Shown here piece after piece: positions 48,001 to 59,404 of a stretch of DNA of 64,000 bases (position 1 is the first letter of the stretch; the number at the start of each line of letters is the position of its first letter). A program made the translations under genes and the position numbers. The stretch comes from Neckera pumila (taxonomy: Eukaryota > Streptophyta > Bryopsida > Hypnales > Neckeraceae), in contig OZ018413.1 in NCBI GenBank assembly GCA_963969595.1, positions 16,729,711 to 16,793,710 on the forward strand, given 5' to 3'. Under the pieces are notes generated by a model that saw only the letters and a list, made by a program, of their open reading frames with translations, was not told where the DNA came from and did not search any database.

Positions 48001-50804
48001 CGACCTAATCCACATCACCAAACCTAATCCACATTACCAAAACTTAATCTCATCTCTTCCAATCAACACTTGGTTGGCCTGGAATTAGCAAGTTTGGGTA
48101 TAAGAAATCAGACTTGGCTGTTAAAGCTTCTGGACAGTGAGTTTCGAGTTGGAATTGGAGATATACAATATCCCTCCAATGGAGGTCTACAACCTCCCAC
48201 TTTGAATGATTCCATAAGAACATCCTAAGTAGTGATACAAGTTTGCTCTCCACAGATTTGGCTCTTGAACCCCATGAATCTCTCCACAGCTCTTCACGAA
48301 CTAATCTCCCAACGATAGCAGAATTCCAACATATTGGTTGAAATGCTTAAGGTCATTCAAATTGCATAGTTTTCCCTTGTAATGCTCCAAATGGGTATTA
48401 CGAGTTCAATGATGTGCAAGGCACATACCAGCACTACAATGAAAGCCACACGGGGAAAGCTTCTGCCAAGGTTGTCAACAATTTCATCCTGGAAAGAAGT
48501 CTTGTTATTGAAGCACCGCACAAGCACCACGATGCCAACTGACCACTCGAGAATGAGCTGCCAACAACGACCAAAAAAAGGGCATATCAACTGATAGAAC
48601 AAATTTATTACATCTTTGATCTCATGCTAGAGTAATAGAATATTTCAAACAACGCATTTATTACTCATGAATGCAAAAAACCAACACTATTGCAAGGCTG
48701 AATCAAGGAGTAAGGTCATGCCTTGCTTACCATCAGTAGACACGTCACCATCAGTGCCACAAACGGCTTGTAATTTCTCGTGCCAACACAGTTATTTAGC
48801 CACTGCAATCATGCACCATAAATAAAAGCGCCTCCATTAGTCCCATGAACAGCAAGGACAGGAAATCCAAAATCACTAGTACGAGATGTCAGTGAGAGTT
48901 AATGCACGACGTAAAATGTAGTTGAACATACCCGGCAGTGATGATCAAAGCCATGCACGCACTTGTCACATGCCCTGCAATGCTTGCTATGCATTGATAT
49001 CTGCACCCAAACAAAAACAATCTGGTGAAATCCAACAACCCTAACCACTAATCCTGCTACACTCAACCCTCTCGAGTGACACACTCTGTAAGGTAACTGC
49101 AAATAATTGTGTTTCTACCTGTTCCTAAAACCGATTCCTGCAGATACTTGCCTAATATGTACAGCCTCTATCCATGAAAGCCTAGAAACGATTTTGAAAA
49201 CGTTCTAGGTGCCGTTACCTTAATTGCACATTCCCTGCATCTACTCAGAATCTGTCATGTTATACACACATATGATTGGAACACTTCCACAAGTGAACTT
49301 GTGAACTTTCACGCATAATAAGAGTTAAATAGAAGCCCGTTGGTAGTGTCGTTAGAGAGGGTCGGTTGGTCTAAAAGCTGATCTTTAAGGTCACAGAGAT
49401 CTACTATAGAACTAGTCAGATTCTGAGACGGCAAAGTGTTGTACGCAAAATGGAAGATGGAAGGACGGCAACAGACCTCGGCATCACAAATGCTGCAATA
49501 GAGAGACTGCTCGTCCGGGTCAATTTCATCCGGTTCTCGTTTCCTCTTGCAACACGACTTTTCGGCGAAGGTGTCAGTCAGAGGCTGGCACCCAGTGTCG
49601 ACAATGGGTTCATAGCCCTCCTCTTGCGTGGCCAGAAAGTTCTTGAGCGTTTTCCTCGTTTCCTCCACTGGGCTCGCCGGTTTAGTGGGGTTGTACTTCT
49701 CCTGAGCTCGGTGCACACCTGGATCCGCAGGGTCAATCCATGTGCAGGCTATGTAGAGTGAAAATACTGCAGCCACCTGCAGCCCCCCAAGTGCAGTGCG
49801 TCAGACTTCTTCACAACACTGAAATGGAACCATTCACTCACAACACTGAAATTGGAACACTCCTTCACAACATCGAAATTGGAACATTCATTCACAATAC
49901 GGACATTTAACATTCATTCACAACACTGAAATTGAACACTCCTTCACAACACGGACATTGAACATTCATTCACAACACTGAAATTGAAACACTCCTTCAC
50001 AACACTGAAATTGGAACACTCCTTCACAACACGGACATTGAAACATTCCCTTCACAACACTGAATCTAGGAAGGACTATCACTCATGTGTCATTTGCTAG
50101 CTTACCAGTGGAGTGAACACGCCGATGATAACGAACTTCAAGGTTTTTGTACCCAGAAACGGAGCAAAGAACACGTAGAACGAGAATGCCAACGCTGAGA
50201 ATACCACAATTGCCACCGTCTGCATCACACAAAAATGAAAAGTGAAAACCAGCACCCATTGGGTACGATTAAACCTAACTCGTGTTTATGTGAAAAACAA
50301 AAGTCTATACGATGCTTATATCGTTAGGGACCTGTTACTACCCCCTGTCACCAACAGCACCTCATCTCGTCCAATCAACCTTCAAATAGCAAGTTCGGTG
50401 TAAGCGTAACTAGGTTAACTTGGTTGGTGTGAGGGCAATGATCTCTGAATGGAAATCAGGGGCTGTGTACTGTCTCTTTAATAGTGGTCTACATGACCCC
50501 TCAGTGTTTGAATGATTGCATAAGAAATCATCCAATTGATTGTTGAGAAAACAGTTTGATCTCACAAGAGTTTGGCTCTTGGGACTAGTCCTTAAAGTGA
50601 ACTCCCCAGTGAAATTCTATTGAGTGATCTCACCATGAAAGCACTCTCCAACAATGATCGGTTAAACTGCTCAAACAGTGTCCACAATGAACAGAAGGCC
50701 ATTCTAATTCCAAACATCCGACGAGAGTGCGATCACAGGCTTTGCCAGAACAGAGTACTTGCCTGAAGAGGATGGAAAGGAGGTTGCCAGCCATGATTTC
50801 GCAT
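45021..50804 (-). CDS. DHHC-type protein S-acyltransferase, 752 aa, 11 exons
   Basis: Model: complement(join(45021..45382, 45588..46067, 46649..47051, 47490..47696, 47828..47908, 48429..48557, 48731..48802, 48932..49000, 49477..49776, 50106..50219, 50763..50804)); all phases agree. It attaches fatty acids to cysteines of membrane proteins. Visible: start [16 protein letters not shown]1 in [19 protein letters not shown]2 in FVIIGVF...[11 protein letters not shown] motif (70-72), cysteine-rich domain from Cys146 with catalytic DHHC at 171-174, [16 protein letters not shown]3 and TM4 (about 186-265), and a TTxE-type motif TTYD (272-275). A serine-rich soluble tail of about 475 residues follows, as in the long plant PATs (Arabidopsis PAT19-22 type, from family knowledge). 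Intron 1 uses a GC donor (CAG then GCAAGT); intron 3 (donor GTCTGT) is weak but preserves the family alignment. Catalytic residues are intact. Confidence 0.94.
45549..45581. repeat. Telomere-like repeat in an intron
   Basis: Three TTCAGGG units followed by one canonical plant TTTAGGG, within the last intron of the S-acyltransferase gene and ending close to its splice donor. Confidence 0.85.
49800..50070. repeat. Intronic minisatellite (about 29-bp unit)
   Basis: About nine units built on acactgaaattggaacactc / cttcacaac, with variants acattcattcacaac and acggacattgaac. It fills most of the second intron of the S-acyltransferase gene. Variant units alternate, suggesting a two-unit higher-order repeat. 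Confidence 0.9.
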
Positions 50805-52074
50805 TGTGCGTTGCCCTAGCTGGTCTTAAATCCGAATAGTATCAATTTCTTCTTCCAACCGTTCTATAGTCGCAAATGTTCCCAACATATGAGGACCCTG
50901 GGGTTTTCTCTAGCCACGCAATCACCACAACGAGAGTACCCTCACCACGTCCGCGCCAGCTTTCCTGAAGAGCCGCACCTCCAAATTGCCATGGCCGCCC
51001 ACTTAATCGATCACCTACCGAGCCACATTGGGATTCAAAGCTCTGGGATCCGAACCTTCCACCTGTCCGGGTCCAAAACGTCCACTTTCCAGGGTCCAAA
51101 ACTCCCACCTTGTGTGGGGGTCCAAAGCTTCCACCTTGTTGGCGGTCCAAAGCATCCCCCTAGCTTCCACCTGCCGATCACATTTCCTTGAGAGACCCAC
51201 AACCCACGTTTTCCCACCTCAAAACCCGAGTGCGTTACTCCTAAGAAGCTCCCCGGATCGCTCCAATCTCTGACCGCCCTAGTCTTCCTGTTCAAGCCCA
51301 ACAAGATCGAAACCCGTGCTCCAAAGTAAAAGCTCCCCTTGCGAAGAAATTCCAACGGCACCACTCACACCATGCTTATTCTACAAAGTCTGTCTCTTAC
51401 TTTCCCCGCCCAAGCACTCTGCATTCGTCGACGACTTGAGCTAGCTAGCTAGCAAGCAAGCCAAAACAAGTGATCACTGATCACCGGCATCAGCACAGAG
51501 ATTGAACTACACTACATGCATCCCACTTGGCTCTCCAATCGCAAAGAATATTACACCAACGGAGAAGCAATTAATCACACACAATGCAAAGAGCTACTAG
51601 AGATCCGCCGCGAACACTGCAATATATTTCAGAATCATGCAATCTGCAACGGTTTCGACACGCGCGCTTCGCATTCAAATCTTCAGCTAGGAAGCTAGCA
51701 ATGCGCGCAATGCAAGTTATGCAACGCAAGCGATCATCACCGTTACGAATTGAAAGGGCAGACCAACAGAGCTTGAATGTATGATTAATAAGAAACATAT
51801 TCCATACACACAAACAATGGAAGTGATCAGTTTGGAAGCACTACAGTACTGGAGCTCGCTAGCTAACTTAGGTGGTCCGCTTGCAATGCAAGTTCTGCAA
51901 CGGTCTTGAAGAGCGTCCGCCGGTCCGTCCGGCCCTGGCTTTCTTCCGTTTGGCAAGGCAACCTGCCCCACCTCGCCCTGGCTTCATTGCCACGTTCGGA
52001 TCAGAACGTGAACCCAGGCGAATCTTCTCGGGGGTCTACAGTAGAGCCTGGACTAAGTTACTGGCGTAACTGAC
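50805..52074. other. Upstream region of the S-acyltransferase gene, with short minisatellite
   Basis: Island composition, no coding signal. At about 51055-51165 an imperfect 25-29-bp unit (ggtccaaagcttccaccttg) repeats four to five times. Both strands have open frames across it, which is expected of a repeat without stops. It probably includes promoter and 5' leader. GC-rich sequence ends at about 52060. Confidence 0.5.
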
Positions 52075-52602
52075 CTTACTAATTAGTAAGACCATCTGCA
52101 TTGCAGTCACGGTACATGGCCCAGTATCGGTATAGCTAACTTTTGAATGCTAAACAATTAGAATTTGAAAATTGTCTTATAAGAAGCGCATCAGTAAGAA
52201 CATGGAGAAGGAACAAAAAAATTTCAAACTAGACATTGGACAAGTACTTCAAAAGCAAGGTACAAATCTGAAATCATAAAGGTCTTAGCAAATCACGGAT
52301 ATCAAAGCAACATTTGACCATTGACCCTCCACATTTGACGATTTTTAGAGGGTCAATGGTCAAATGTTGCTTTGATATCCGTGATTTGCTAAGACCTTTA
52401 TGATTTCAGATTTGTACCTTGCTTTTGAAGTACTTGTCCAATGTCTGGTTTGAAATTTTTTTGTTCCTTCTCCATGTTCTTTCCGTTGCGCTTCCAATAA
52501 GACAATTTTCAAATTCTAATTGTCTAGCATTCAAAAGTTAGCTATACCGATACTGGGCCATGTACCGTGACAGCATTGCAGATGGTCTTACTAATTAGTA
52601 AG
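52075..52602. repeat. Near-perfect 528-bp palindrome (255-bp arms)
   Basis: The left arm (52075-52329) and the reverse complement of the right arm (52348-52602) differ at about nine of 255 positions, and the inner 125 bp have only one difference. The spacer is 18 nt. Both ends carry the self-complementary word CTTACTAATTAGTAAG. No frame. Transcribed RNA would fold into a long, almost fully paired hairpin. It may be a young foldback/MITE or a hairpin small-RNA locus. Confidence 0.92.
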
Positions 52603-53160
52603 CAAGTTAAGGGAACTCACTAATCCACTGATTAGTGAGAGTTAAAGCTTAAGTTATCTTACAGGACAGTACAGCTCCTACAGTCACATTAATTAACTCA
52701 TTTCGACAGTACTGATTACTCTGAGGGCCGGGTTGCAGCTTTTTGCCAGAGGATGCCCGTGCAGGAAGCTCAAGCCTCAAGGAAATGAGATGCTGCTTCA
52801 CTAATTACTGAAGGTGATTCGTTAACTCAGGGGAACGTACGTAGTTCGTTGAGTTTCTGACTCTCTGGCAAGCCAGTGATTAGTTGGTCTGATCAATCTT
52901 AACTTAACTTTCGTGGAGTCTGTATCTAATTACATGGTGGTGGCGTGGTGGTGGGAGTGGTGTCAAATTTAATTAAATGGCCTTCATGGGGCTTCAAGTA
53001 TATGAAGCAGTTCACCGAATCGGCAGCACGAAGCTCATTGTGGTACTTGGGCGTTTCATGGTTTATTGGGGGTTATTAGTCAGATTACCGGTAGAGATCA
53101 TTGTTGGTATTGAATACCAAAGACCCCCTCAAAGACCTCATTTGTATCACCTTCTCTAAT
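52603..53160. other. Spacer
   Basis: A small inverted repeat aactcactaatc / gattagtgagagtt lies at 52615-52642 and resembles the palindrome's terminal word. Nothing else is seen. Confidence 0.45.
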
Positions 53161-53604
53161 ATCACATTTCAAGGAAAAGAGAGATTCACTTCAAAACTCA
53201 TTTAACCCTTGTCTGAGGATGGACTCGCCATGAGCATGGAAATCATCCCTTTGGATACCATGGATCATTGTTGGTATTGAATCTTCCCCTCAAAGACTTC
53301 TTTTGTATCACCTTTTCTAATGTTACATTTCAAGGAAAAGAGGTTTAGTTCAAAACTCATTTAACCCTTAAAAGACAGATTGGTGACCGTGGAAAGCTGA
53401 TCATCCCTTTGGATACTATGGAAATCATTGGCTTAAAAAAAATGCAAAAGCACTCATTGAAATTCAAACTATTGTAGAAGACCTCTCCTTTAATTCAGTT
53501 CACAACAAAATTCCAAGGATGAATAGATGCACTTCTGTCCTGCATAAAAGGATTCTTTGGCATTCATCGGACACAAAACGTCCGCGGTGTCGTTTATGGG
53601 TTTA
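53161..53604. mobile_element. Two nested or adjacent TTAACCCTTAAA-family MITE copies
   Basis: TTAACCCTT occurs at 53202 and TTAACCCTTAAAAGAC at 53361. Each is followed by atcatccctttggatac-like sequence. The second continues through ggcttaaaaaaaatgcaaaa, aattccaaggatgaataga and cattcatcggacacaaaacg, in the same order as 35267-35490. The 3' end merges with the 101-bp tandem array. Confidence 0.68.
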
Positions 53605-53868
53605 CCTTAAACGCCAGGCTAATGATTGTGGAAATCATCCCTTTTGGTGTTATATGACATCATCTTCAATGACACAAAACGTCCGTGGTGTCGTTTATGG
53701 GTTTACCTTAAACGCCAGGCTAATGATTGTGGAAATCATCCCTTTTGGTGTTATATGACATCATCTTCGATGACACAAAACGTCCGTGGTGTCGTTTATG
53801 GGTTTACCTTAAACGCCAGGCTAATGATTGTGGAAATCATCCCTTTTGGTGTTATATGACATCATCAA
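53571..53868. repeat. 101-bp tandem repeat, three copies
   Basis: Units start at 53571, 53672 and 53773 (acacaaaacgtccg then tggtgtcgtttatgggt) and are almost identical, differing by one or two bases. Each contains an end piece of the TTAACCCTTAAA MITE family and ggaaatcatcccttttggtg, also found inside that family. Because 101 is not a multiple of three, the frames that read through it are fortuitous. Confidence 0.93.
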
Positions 53869-53883
53869 TACCTTAAATGAGGC

Positions 53884-53928
53884 TGTTGGTTGGTTGGTTG
53901 GTTGGTTGGTTTGGTTGGTTTGGTTTGT
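53884..53928. repeat. TTGG microsatellite
   Basis: About ten ttgg/tttgg units. Confidence 0.9.
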
Positions 53929-54079
53929 AGCATGGACAACTTCCTGACTGTGCATCCCCCGGCCGCGTGCTTGGTACCGTCAGAAAGCTCTCACCGAGGA
54001 GGGGTGCATCAGCTTGGTTTCGTGGCGTTTGAAGCGGTGGTGCAAAAGTTATTGAATTTCAAAGTATTTATTGATTAAA

Positions 54080-54335
54080 AAATTAGAAAATTACTTTTAC
54101 TTTGATTTTGGTGGCGTTCTTGCTACTGGGAGTGGAACCAAGAGTTAGAAAATTGCTTTTACTTTGATTTTGGTGGCGTTCTTGCTTTTGGGAGTGGAAC
54201 TGGGAGTGGAACCGGGAGTTAGAAAATTACTTTTGCTTTGATTTTGGTGGCGTTCTTGCTTCTAGGAGTGGAACTGGGAGTGGAACCGAGAGTTAGAAAA
54301 TTACTTTTCCTTTTATTTTAGTTGTGGCAACAACA
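54080..54335. repeat. Tandem repeat, 63-76-bp units
   Basis: Units start with ttagaaaattacttttactt at about 54083, 54145, 54221 and 54294. Units two and three carry an extra 12-13 bp because ggaactgggagt is doubled inside them. The last unit is partial. Confidence 0.9.
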
Positions 54336-54364
54336 CAGGGCACACTAGTCTACTTTAAAAATAA

Positions 54365-54514
54365 AAAATAAATTGGAGGTCAAACTTCTATGCAAAATCT
54401 CCCCTTTTTGCATTAAATTCCAAGGATGAACAATCCATGGACTTCTATCCTACATAGAAAGATTCTCTGTCATTCATTGGTCAAAAAACGGCCGTGGCGT
54501 TGTTTAAAGGTTAA
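54365..54514. mobile_element. Partial copy of the TTAACCCTTAAA MITE family
   Basis: Shares aattccaaggatgaac, acttctatcctacatagaaa and gattctctgtcattcat with 35267-35490, and ends ttgtttaaaggttaa. Confidence 0.65.
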
Positions 54515-55026
54515 TATTGTCACTACCATATCAGGTCATCCTTGATATACTCCAGAATTTGCCCTTGTAAATAAGCTTCAAAGTTCTTCATTGGTATATA
54601 ATTAGAACTTGAAATTTCTATCATTGGAAGCGTATACTAAAGTGCTTTGCATAGGAACAAGAAAACTCAAATTTAAACATTGGACAATGAAAAATAAACC
54701 ACTTCATTTAGTTAGTTGCCGCTAACTAAATAACAAAAAATGATAGAGGCTTGGGCAAATTACAGTTACCATTGCACATTGCATTCCAAATCACAAAGAA
54801 TCTTTATTGACATATGACATAGATCTTTTTGCAATAGAAACCAACTTCTTTGCAAGTATAAGTCTAATCAGGTCAATTAATATGCTCCACAGTAATAACA
54901 CTACCTTGCACTAATTCTAAAACTACATGCCAATTTACAAGGCCCACTAATACGGGAATTCACAAATACCCACAACATTTAATATAACCTGGTCTACACA
55001 AACTTCATCATTAGAAAAAAATTTAG
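54515..55026. other. AT-rich spacer
   Basis: Nothing recognised. Confidence 0.45.
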
Positions 55027-55258
55027 TCCTTGAAAGGGCCACAAGTTTTTGATTTTCAGCAATTACAAAATGAAATTTTTTTATTTTTTTAAAAATATAT
55101 ACAAAGAGAGAGAGAATATTAAAATATTAAAAAATAAAAATGTGACGTGACGCTGACACGGTATCAATAGTGCCACATCAACACCCTAATTTTTTCTTTT
55201 GATATTTTTCCATAATTCGGCACCAAACGGTGCAAAACTCGCGGCCCTTTCAAAGGCT
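55027..55258. mobile_element. AT-rich MITE with CTTTGAAAGGGCC ends
   Basis: Left TCCTTGAAAGGGCCACAAGT and inverted right GCCTTTGAAAGGGCCGCGAG form terminal inverted repeats. The interior has poly-A/T, a GA microsatellite and a tgacgctgacacgg segment shared with 3789-4112. Confidence 0.65.
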
Positions 55259-55399
55259 GAAATGTTTTGTAATGACTACTTCAAATACTATCATAGTCAT
55301 TTGGAATTTGTCCCCTTTCAATCAATTTTCATCTGGGTCAAACAAATTAATCAACAAACATCCAAAACTCATCCAACTATTGAAAGAGACAATCTCACG

Positions 55400-55830
55400 C
55401 TATTCAAACTCTTACACTAATTGAATTGACTCGAGAAGTACCCATTGTAATTATAAATTTGGTGCAGCTGCCCGGAGGAAGTGGGTACCTCTTGGTGGCT
55501 GTAGTTTTGATAGTGTGGTTGGCCATCAGTATTTCATTGCAGGGGCCTTGACTGGGTTGACTTGGGGGTACAGGTGGGGGCGTTGCGCTGCAGGCCAGCT
55601 TTACCGGCCAGGAATTGCGCAACGGTCACCCTGGACCAGGTCGCGCCCGCAGTACCACGGATGAATGAAACGTTCGGATGGATGACAAATTGGCGACGTT
55701 GATCTTAATGATAGTTTGAGTTTCCCGTTGGGAGGATGAAATCTGTGGATGGATGGGATGGGTGGTTGCTCACGGGGCGCCACGTGGAGGAGAGTGCTGT
55801 GGAGACTTCGTTTTGTGAGCGTTGATTTGG
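55400..55830. other. GC-rich patch of unknown nature
   Basis: A sharply GC-rich block in AT-rich DNA, with a plus-strand frame of about 65 codons (around 55460-55660) lacking a known motif. Could be a gene relic or part of a repeat. No call is possible. Confidence 0.3.
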
Positions 55831-56699
55831 AATTACCAAGTTCAAATATTGATAAACTTAGAATTGATCTTTCCTTTTTTTAACTTTGTTTTTGAAAGAC
55901 TGAGATTGCATTGCAACTTCAGAATAGGATTTTTTTTTTTTTTGGGGAGTGTTCTGCCTTTTTGGAGATTGGCATTCAAATCCAATCATGTAGGGGAACC
56001 GGCAGTTACTCAAATTAATTAGTGTGAGAGTTTGAAAAATGTAACTGATGAAAATGAAAAAAAAATCATGTGAATGTTGGAATAGGACTTTTTTTGGTTT
56101 CCTAGTGCCGGATTGCACCAGAAAGTAATAATTTGGTTAGAAAATGATAACAATCCCGTGAAGTTTTTTGTTATAATACTTCAATTTAAAAAAAGATCTT
56201 TGATGAAATTGTTAGATTGAAGATGAATAGAATCATGGTATATGATATCATGTGCTAATGTCATATTTTCTTTTCAATATCTGGATGAAAGTTGAAATTT
56301 AGAGCACCACTGTAACATTTATATTGCCACTTTGGCACTTCATTCAGTCTACCCCGCTTTGTAGCTCTTCCAATAAATAGAATGCAATATATTAACTTTG
56401 AACCAATTGAGAGGAATTGAAAGAAGAATTGGCAAAAAGCTTTATTTGTTGTGACTATGAAGAAGTTTGAATAGGTTGGTATATTTCCAAAAGCAAGTGC
56501 TTTGATACCCAAGCCCCTTTCATTGTATAGTTTCATTTATTTATGTGTAATTATGTGCATTCAACCAAATTCTAACAATATTGTTTCAAACTCGTAGAAC
56601 AATTTGCCAGTTAATTCACTACAGAACAATTGTTCTATTTTTAATTTTTCAACAATACAATGCTAAACTAAAATATAACCATTATCAATCTTTAAACAA

Positions 56700-56917
56700 C
56701 ACTATAGTTGTTTTTTTGGTCAATGAATGACAAAAAAAACTTTCTATGTAGGCCAAAAATGAAATTGTTCATCTTTGGAATTTTGTGCAAAATAGGGAGA
56801 TCATGCATAATAGTTTGACCTCCAATAAACACTTTTGGTTTTTTAAAGTACATAATGTCATATAATATTAAGATGAATGATTTCTACGATCAACAAGAAG
56901 GCGTTCAAGGATTAAGA
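56700..56917. mobile_element. Diverged copy of the TTAACCCTTAAA MITE family
   Basis: Shares tgaaattgttcatctttgga, taatagtttgacctccaata and aatgatttctacg with 27753-27977 (tgaaactattcatctttgga, caatagtttgacttccaatt, aatgatttctatgg). Ends are eroded. Confidence 0.7.
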
Positions 56918-57290
56918 AATCAAAATTTAATCTGCATAGTCAATTAATTAAAAACATAAGTTAATACAACTTATCAAGAAACAATTTGAGTAGATTGATG
57001 AATTAATATATTATTGTTAGTCATGATATTTTAGTCAAAACTTTGATTATCAAAATATGAGAATTCTCATAGATACGGAGATTATTTGGAAAGAAAGTAA
57101 ATAAATTAAAAGTAATGCTGTAAGCATAGTTATACTTAGATTCCAATTGCAAGTTGAAGGAAAAATTTTAAATTAAAAAATATCCAAGAACTTAAAGTGG
57201 TATAAAAACAAAACTTAATAAGCATTTCAATCTGAAAAGAGTTTAATTTCAATTTGAATTCATATATTAGAAAACACTAGTGGTGTTATT

Positions 57291-57641
57291 TTACATTAAA
57301 TGGAAAATTTCCTTAACACCCAAAGTTACAGTATCAATAGGTGTTGGTGTCAAAAGATACGAGTCAATTTTGGATCGGAGAAAGTCAACAAGAGATTTGT
57401 TTTTTCTATATTGCTCAATTTGAAGTTGTTTCAATTCTTTTGCCATATGCTCCACCTGCATTTGTAGCTCTTTATATTTTTGGGATAGACTCTCTATAGT
57501 TTCTGATGCGTCTTCCACCTTATGGGTGTGCGACACACGGCACGCCATGCTGGGAGTACGTGGGCGTGAGTATTCCTCTATAACCTTGTATTCTACTTCA
57601 ACCCATGACTTCATTGCTTCTTCCATTAAATCAAACTTCAA
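57291..57641 (-). CDS. Coiled-coil reading frame of unknown function
   Basis: About 116 codons, open from a TTG; the first ATG in frame is five codons in. The middle (about residues 40-85) has the heptad pattern of a coiled coil (ETIESLSQKYKELQMQ, MAKELKQLQ). Its codon composition is less extreme than the surrounding AT-rich DNA. I recognise no family. It might be an exon of an unannotated gene, or a fragment of a transposon-encoded protein such as the coiled-coil tail of some plant transposases. No neighbouring exon is convincing. Confidence 0.35.
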   Translation of the reverse strand: MKFDLMEEAMKSWVEVEYKVIEEYSRPRTPSMACRVSHTHKVEDASETIESLSQKYKELQMQVEHMAKELKQLQIEQYRKNKSLVDFLRSKIDSYLLTPTPIDTVTLGVKEIFHLM

Positions 57642-57649
57642 TAAATGAA

Positions 57650-59190
57650 TTATATTTAATTGAAGATATTAAGTTACAAAATAAGATAAACCAAAATAAT
57701 GCAATATTTCAAAAATAAAGGTTAGAGTAATATATATCAAGATCAAGGAACTAAATATATTAGCTATTTGTGATGATACAAATATAATAGAACAAAATGA
57801 ATATTTCATAAAATTTATATCCTAGTTGTAGTGATGTGAGTCAAAGTAGAATTATAAATATTATTTTAACTTTTTCATATTCTAAAATAAAATTATAAGT
57901 ATAATTTTAATTTTTATGTAAAAGTCGAAATATAGAACCTTCTAACATGAGACTAATTTTAATCCAAGTGTTTGAAGTAAACCTCATATTTATGTAAAAA
58001 TACCTCAATTTCTACTATATAATAAATTATAATTTAGGCTGCTTTCTTTCAGATCTCCTTATTCTTGATAAATAATATGGTAAATTAACAATAGTTATTA
58101 GATAAGGAAACCAAAACATTCTTGAATAACTTACTCAATACCTTTGAACTCTTTACAAAAAAGAATATGAAGTCCTTGTAGACACAACCTTGGATTCAAA
58201 TAAATTTTATATAGGTACATTTTGAATTGTTTAGAATCATCTGAATAATCATAGGTCCCCAAATATGAGTATAGTGAAAGATGTATAGTGCGCTTGTATA
58301 TAAACTATAGGATAATCCATTGTTTTTCCTTTGGTAATTCCACAAGTTTATATATATCAAATTCACCTAGCCTCCCCCCTCTCTAATAGAATGGCAAATT
58401 AAGGAACATTTTACAAGTATTTTAGTTAGTTCCTTTTCGGCTAAAGCAAAAATAAATAACTCTTTGTCAACCACTAATAAATTTCCATTGCCAACCACAA
58501 GAGGGGACTATTCTTGTTCTTTGGTAGTTTTTTTAATTTCCAACTCCGTAGCATTGATAATCCCAAATTGTCCCTCAACACTTGTATGAAATATGTGAAT
58601 TCATTGTCATGTGTATTAGCCTCATGAATTCCGTCTTAGAGTTCATAGAATGGTCATTTTGAACCCAAATTTCCAACCCTTTCAATCCCAATTCCACATT
58701 CAACCAGGCTCTATATGAAATTCAATTATACAATTATCAACTAAAATAGTTTGCTCTAAAAGCGAGTGGTCTCTAAAATCGATTATGACAAGAAGGTACA
58801 TTTTGCTTTCTTCAATGTACTAGCAGTGTACATTTCAAGAGGTGGTCGATTTTAATGACCAATGCGTTTCAACTTCAAAAATTCGTAACTAATTCTACAA
58901 AGGTCAAAAAAATATGAAAGGACTTGGATTAGATGCCAATTCCGTTTTTCTTCCTACAAAAATTTACTGAATATTGTTTCAAGGAGTTTAGCTTCCCCCA
59001 AAAGGCAATCAGCTCTTAAATAGTTGGTTTAAGAGCAGACTAACTTAATAGGGGTCGCACTTGGGCTGGTGTCATTTTGGGTCAACCTATTTTACATTAT
59101 AATGTCTGTTTGATACGAAGAAGATTTTCTTTGTGCAAAAAATAAATGATTCAATCATTAACATTTTTTTTGGTGAAACCAATGAAACGG
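57650..59190. other. AT-rich spacer
   Basis: Long A/T runs, no frame of note, no clear repeat termini. Confidence 0.5.
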
Positions 59191-59404
59191 GACTGCAAAG
59201 GGCAAAGTACAAGAACCGCCAGCCACAATCATCAACATGTTGAAGAAAGTATGGCGGATGCACAATGTCAGAAAGACTCAGACTAGTTGCTACTGTCCAA
59301 TCTAACCCACAGCACAGTCACCGTACACCCCTCTTACAAGGGGACTTTACAATCTGCATGGCAATAACCGACCAAGACACACAATCATCTTTATCTGCAT
59401 CTTG

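Noticed and set aside
50842..51364. Overlapping frames of about 100 codons on both strands upstream of the S-acyltransferase gene
   Set aside because: They run across a degenerate minisatellite without stops; composition and repetition explain them.
53519..53859. Repetitive 77-79-codon frames
   Set aside because: They come from the 101-bp tandem repeat, whose period is not a multiple of three; no coding constraint.
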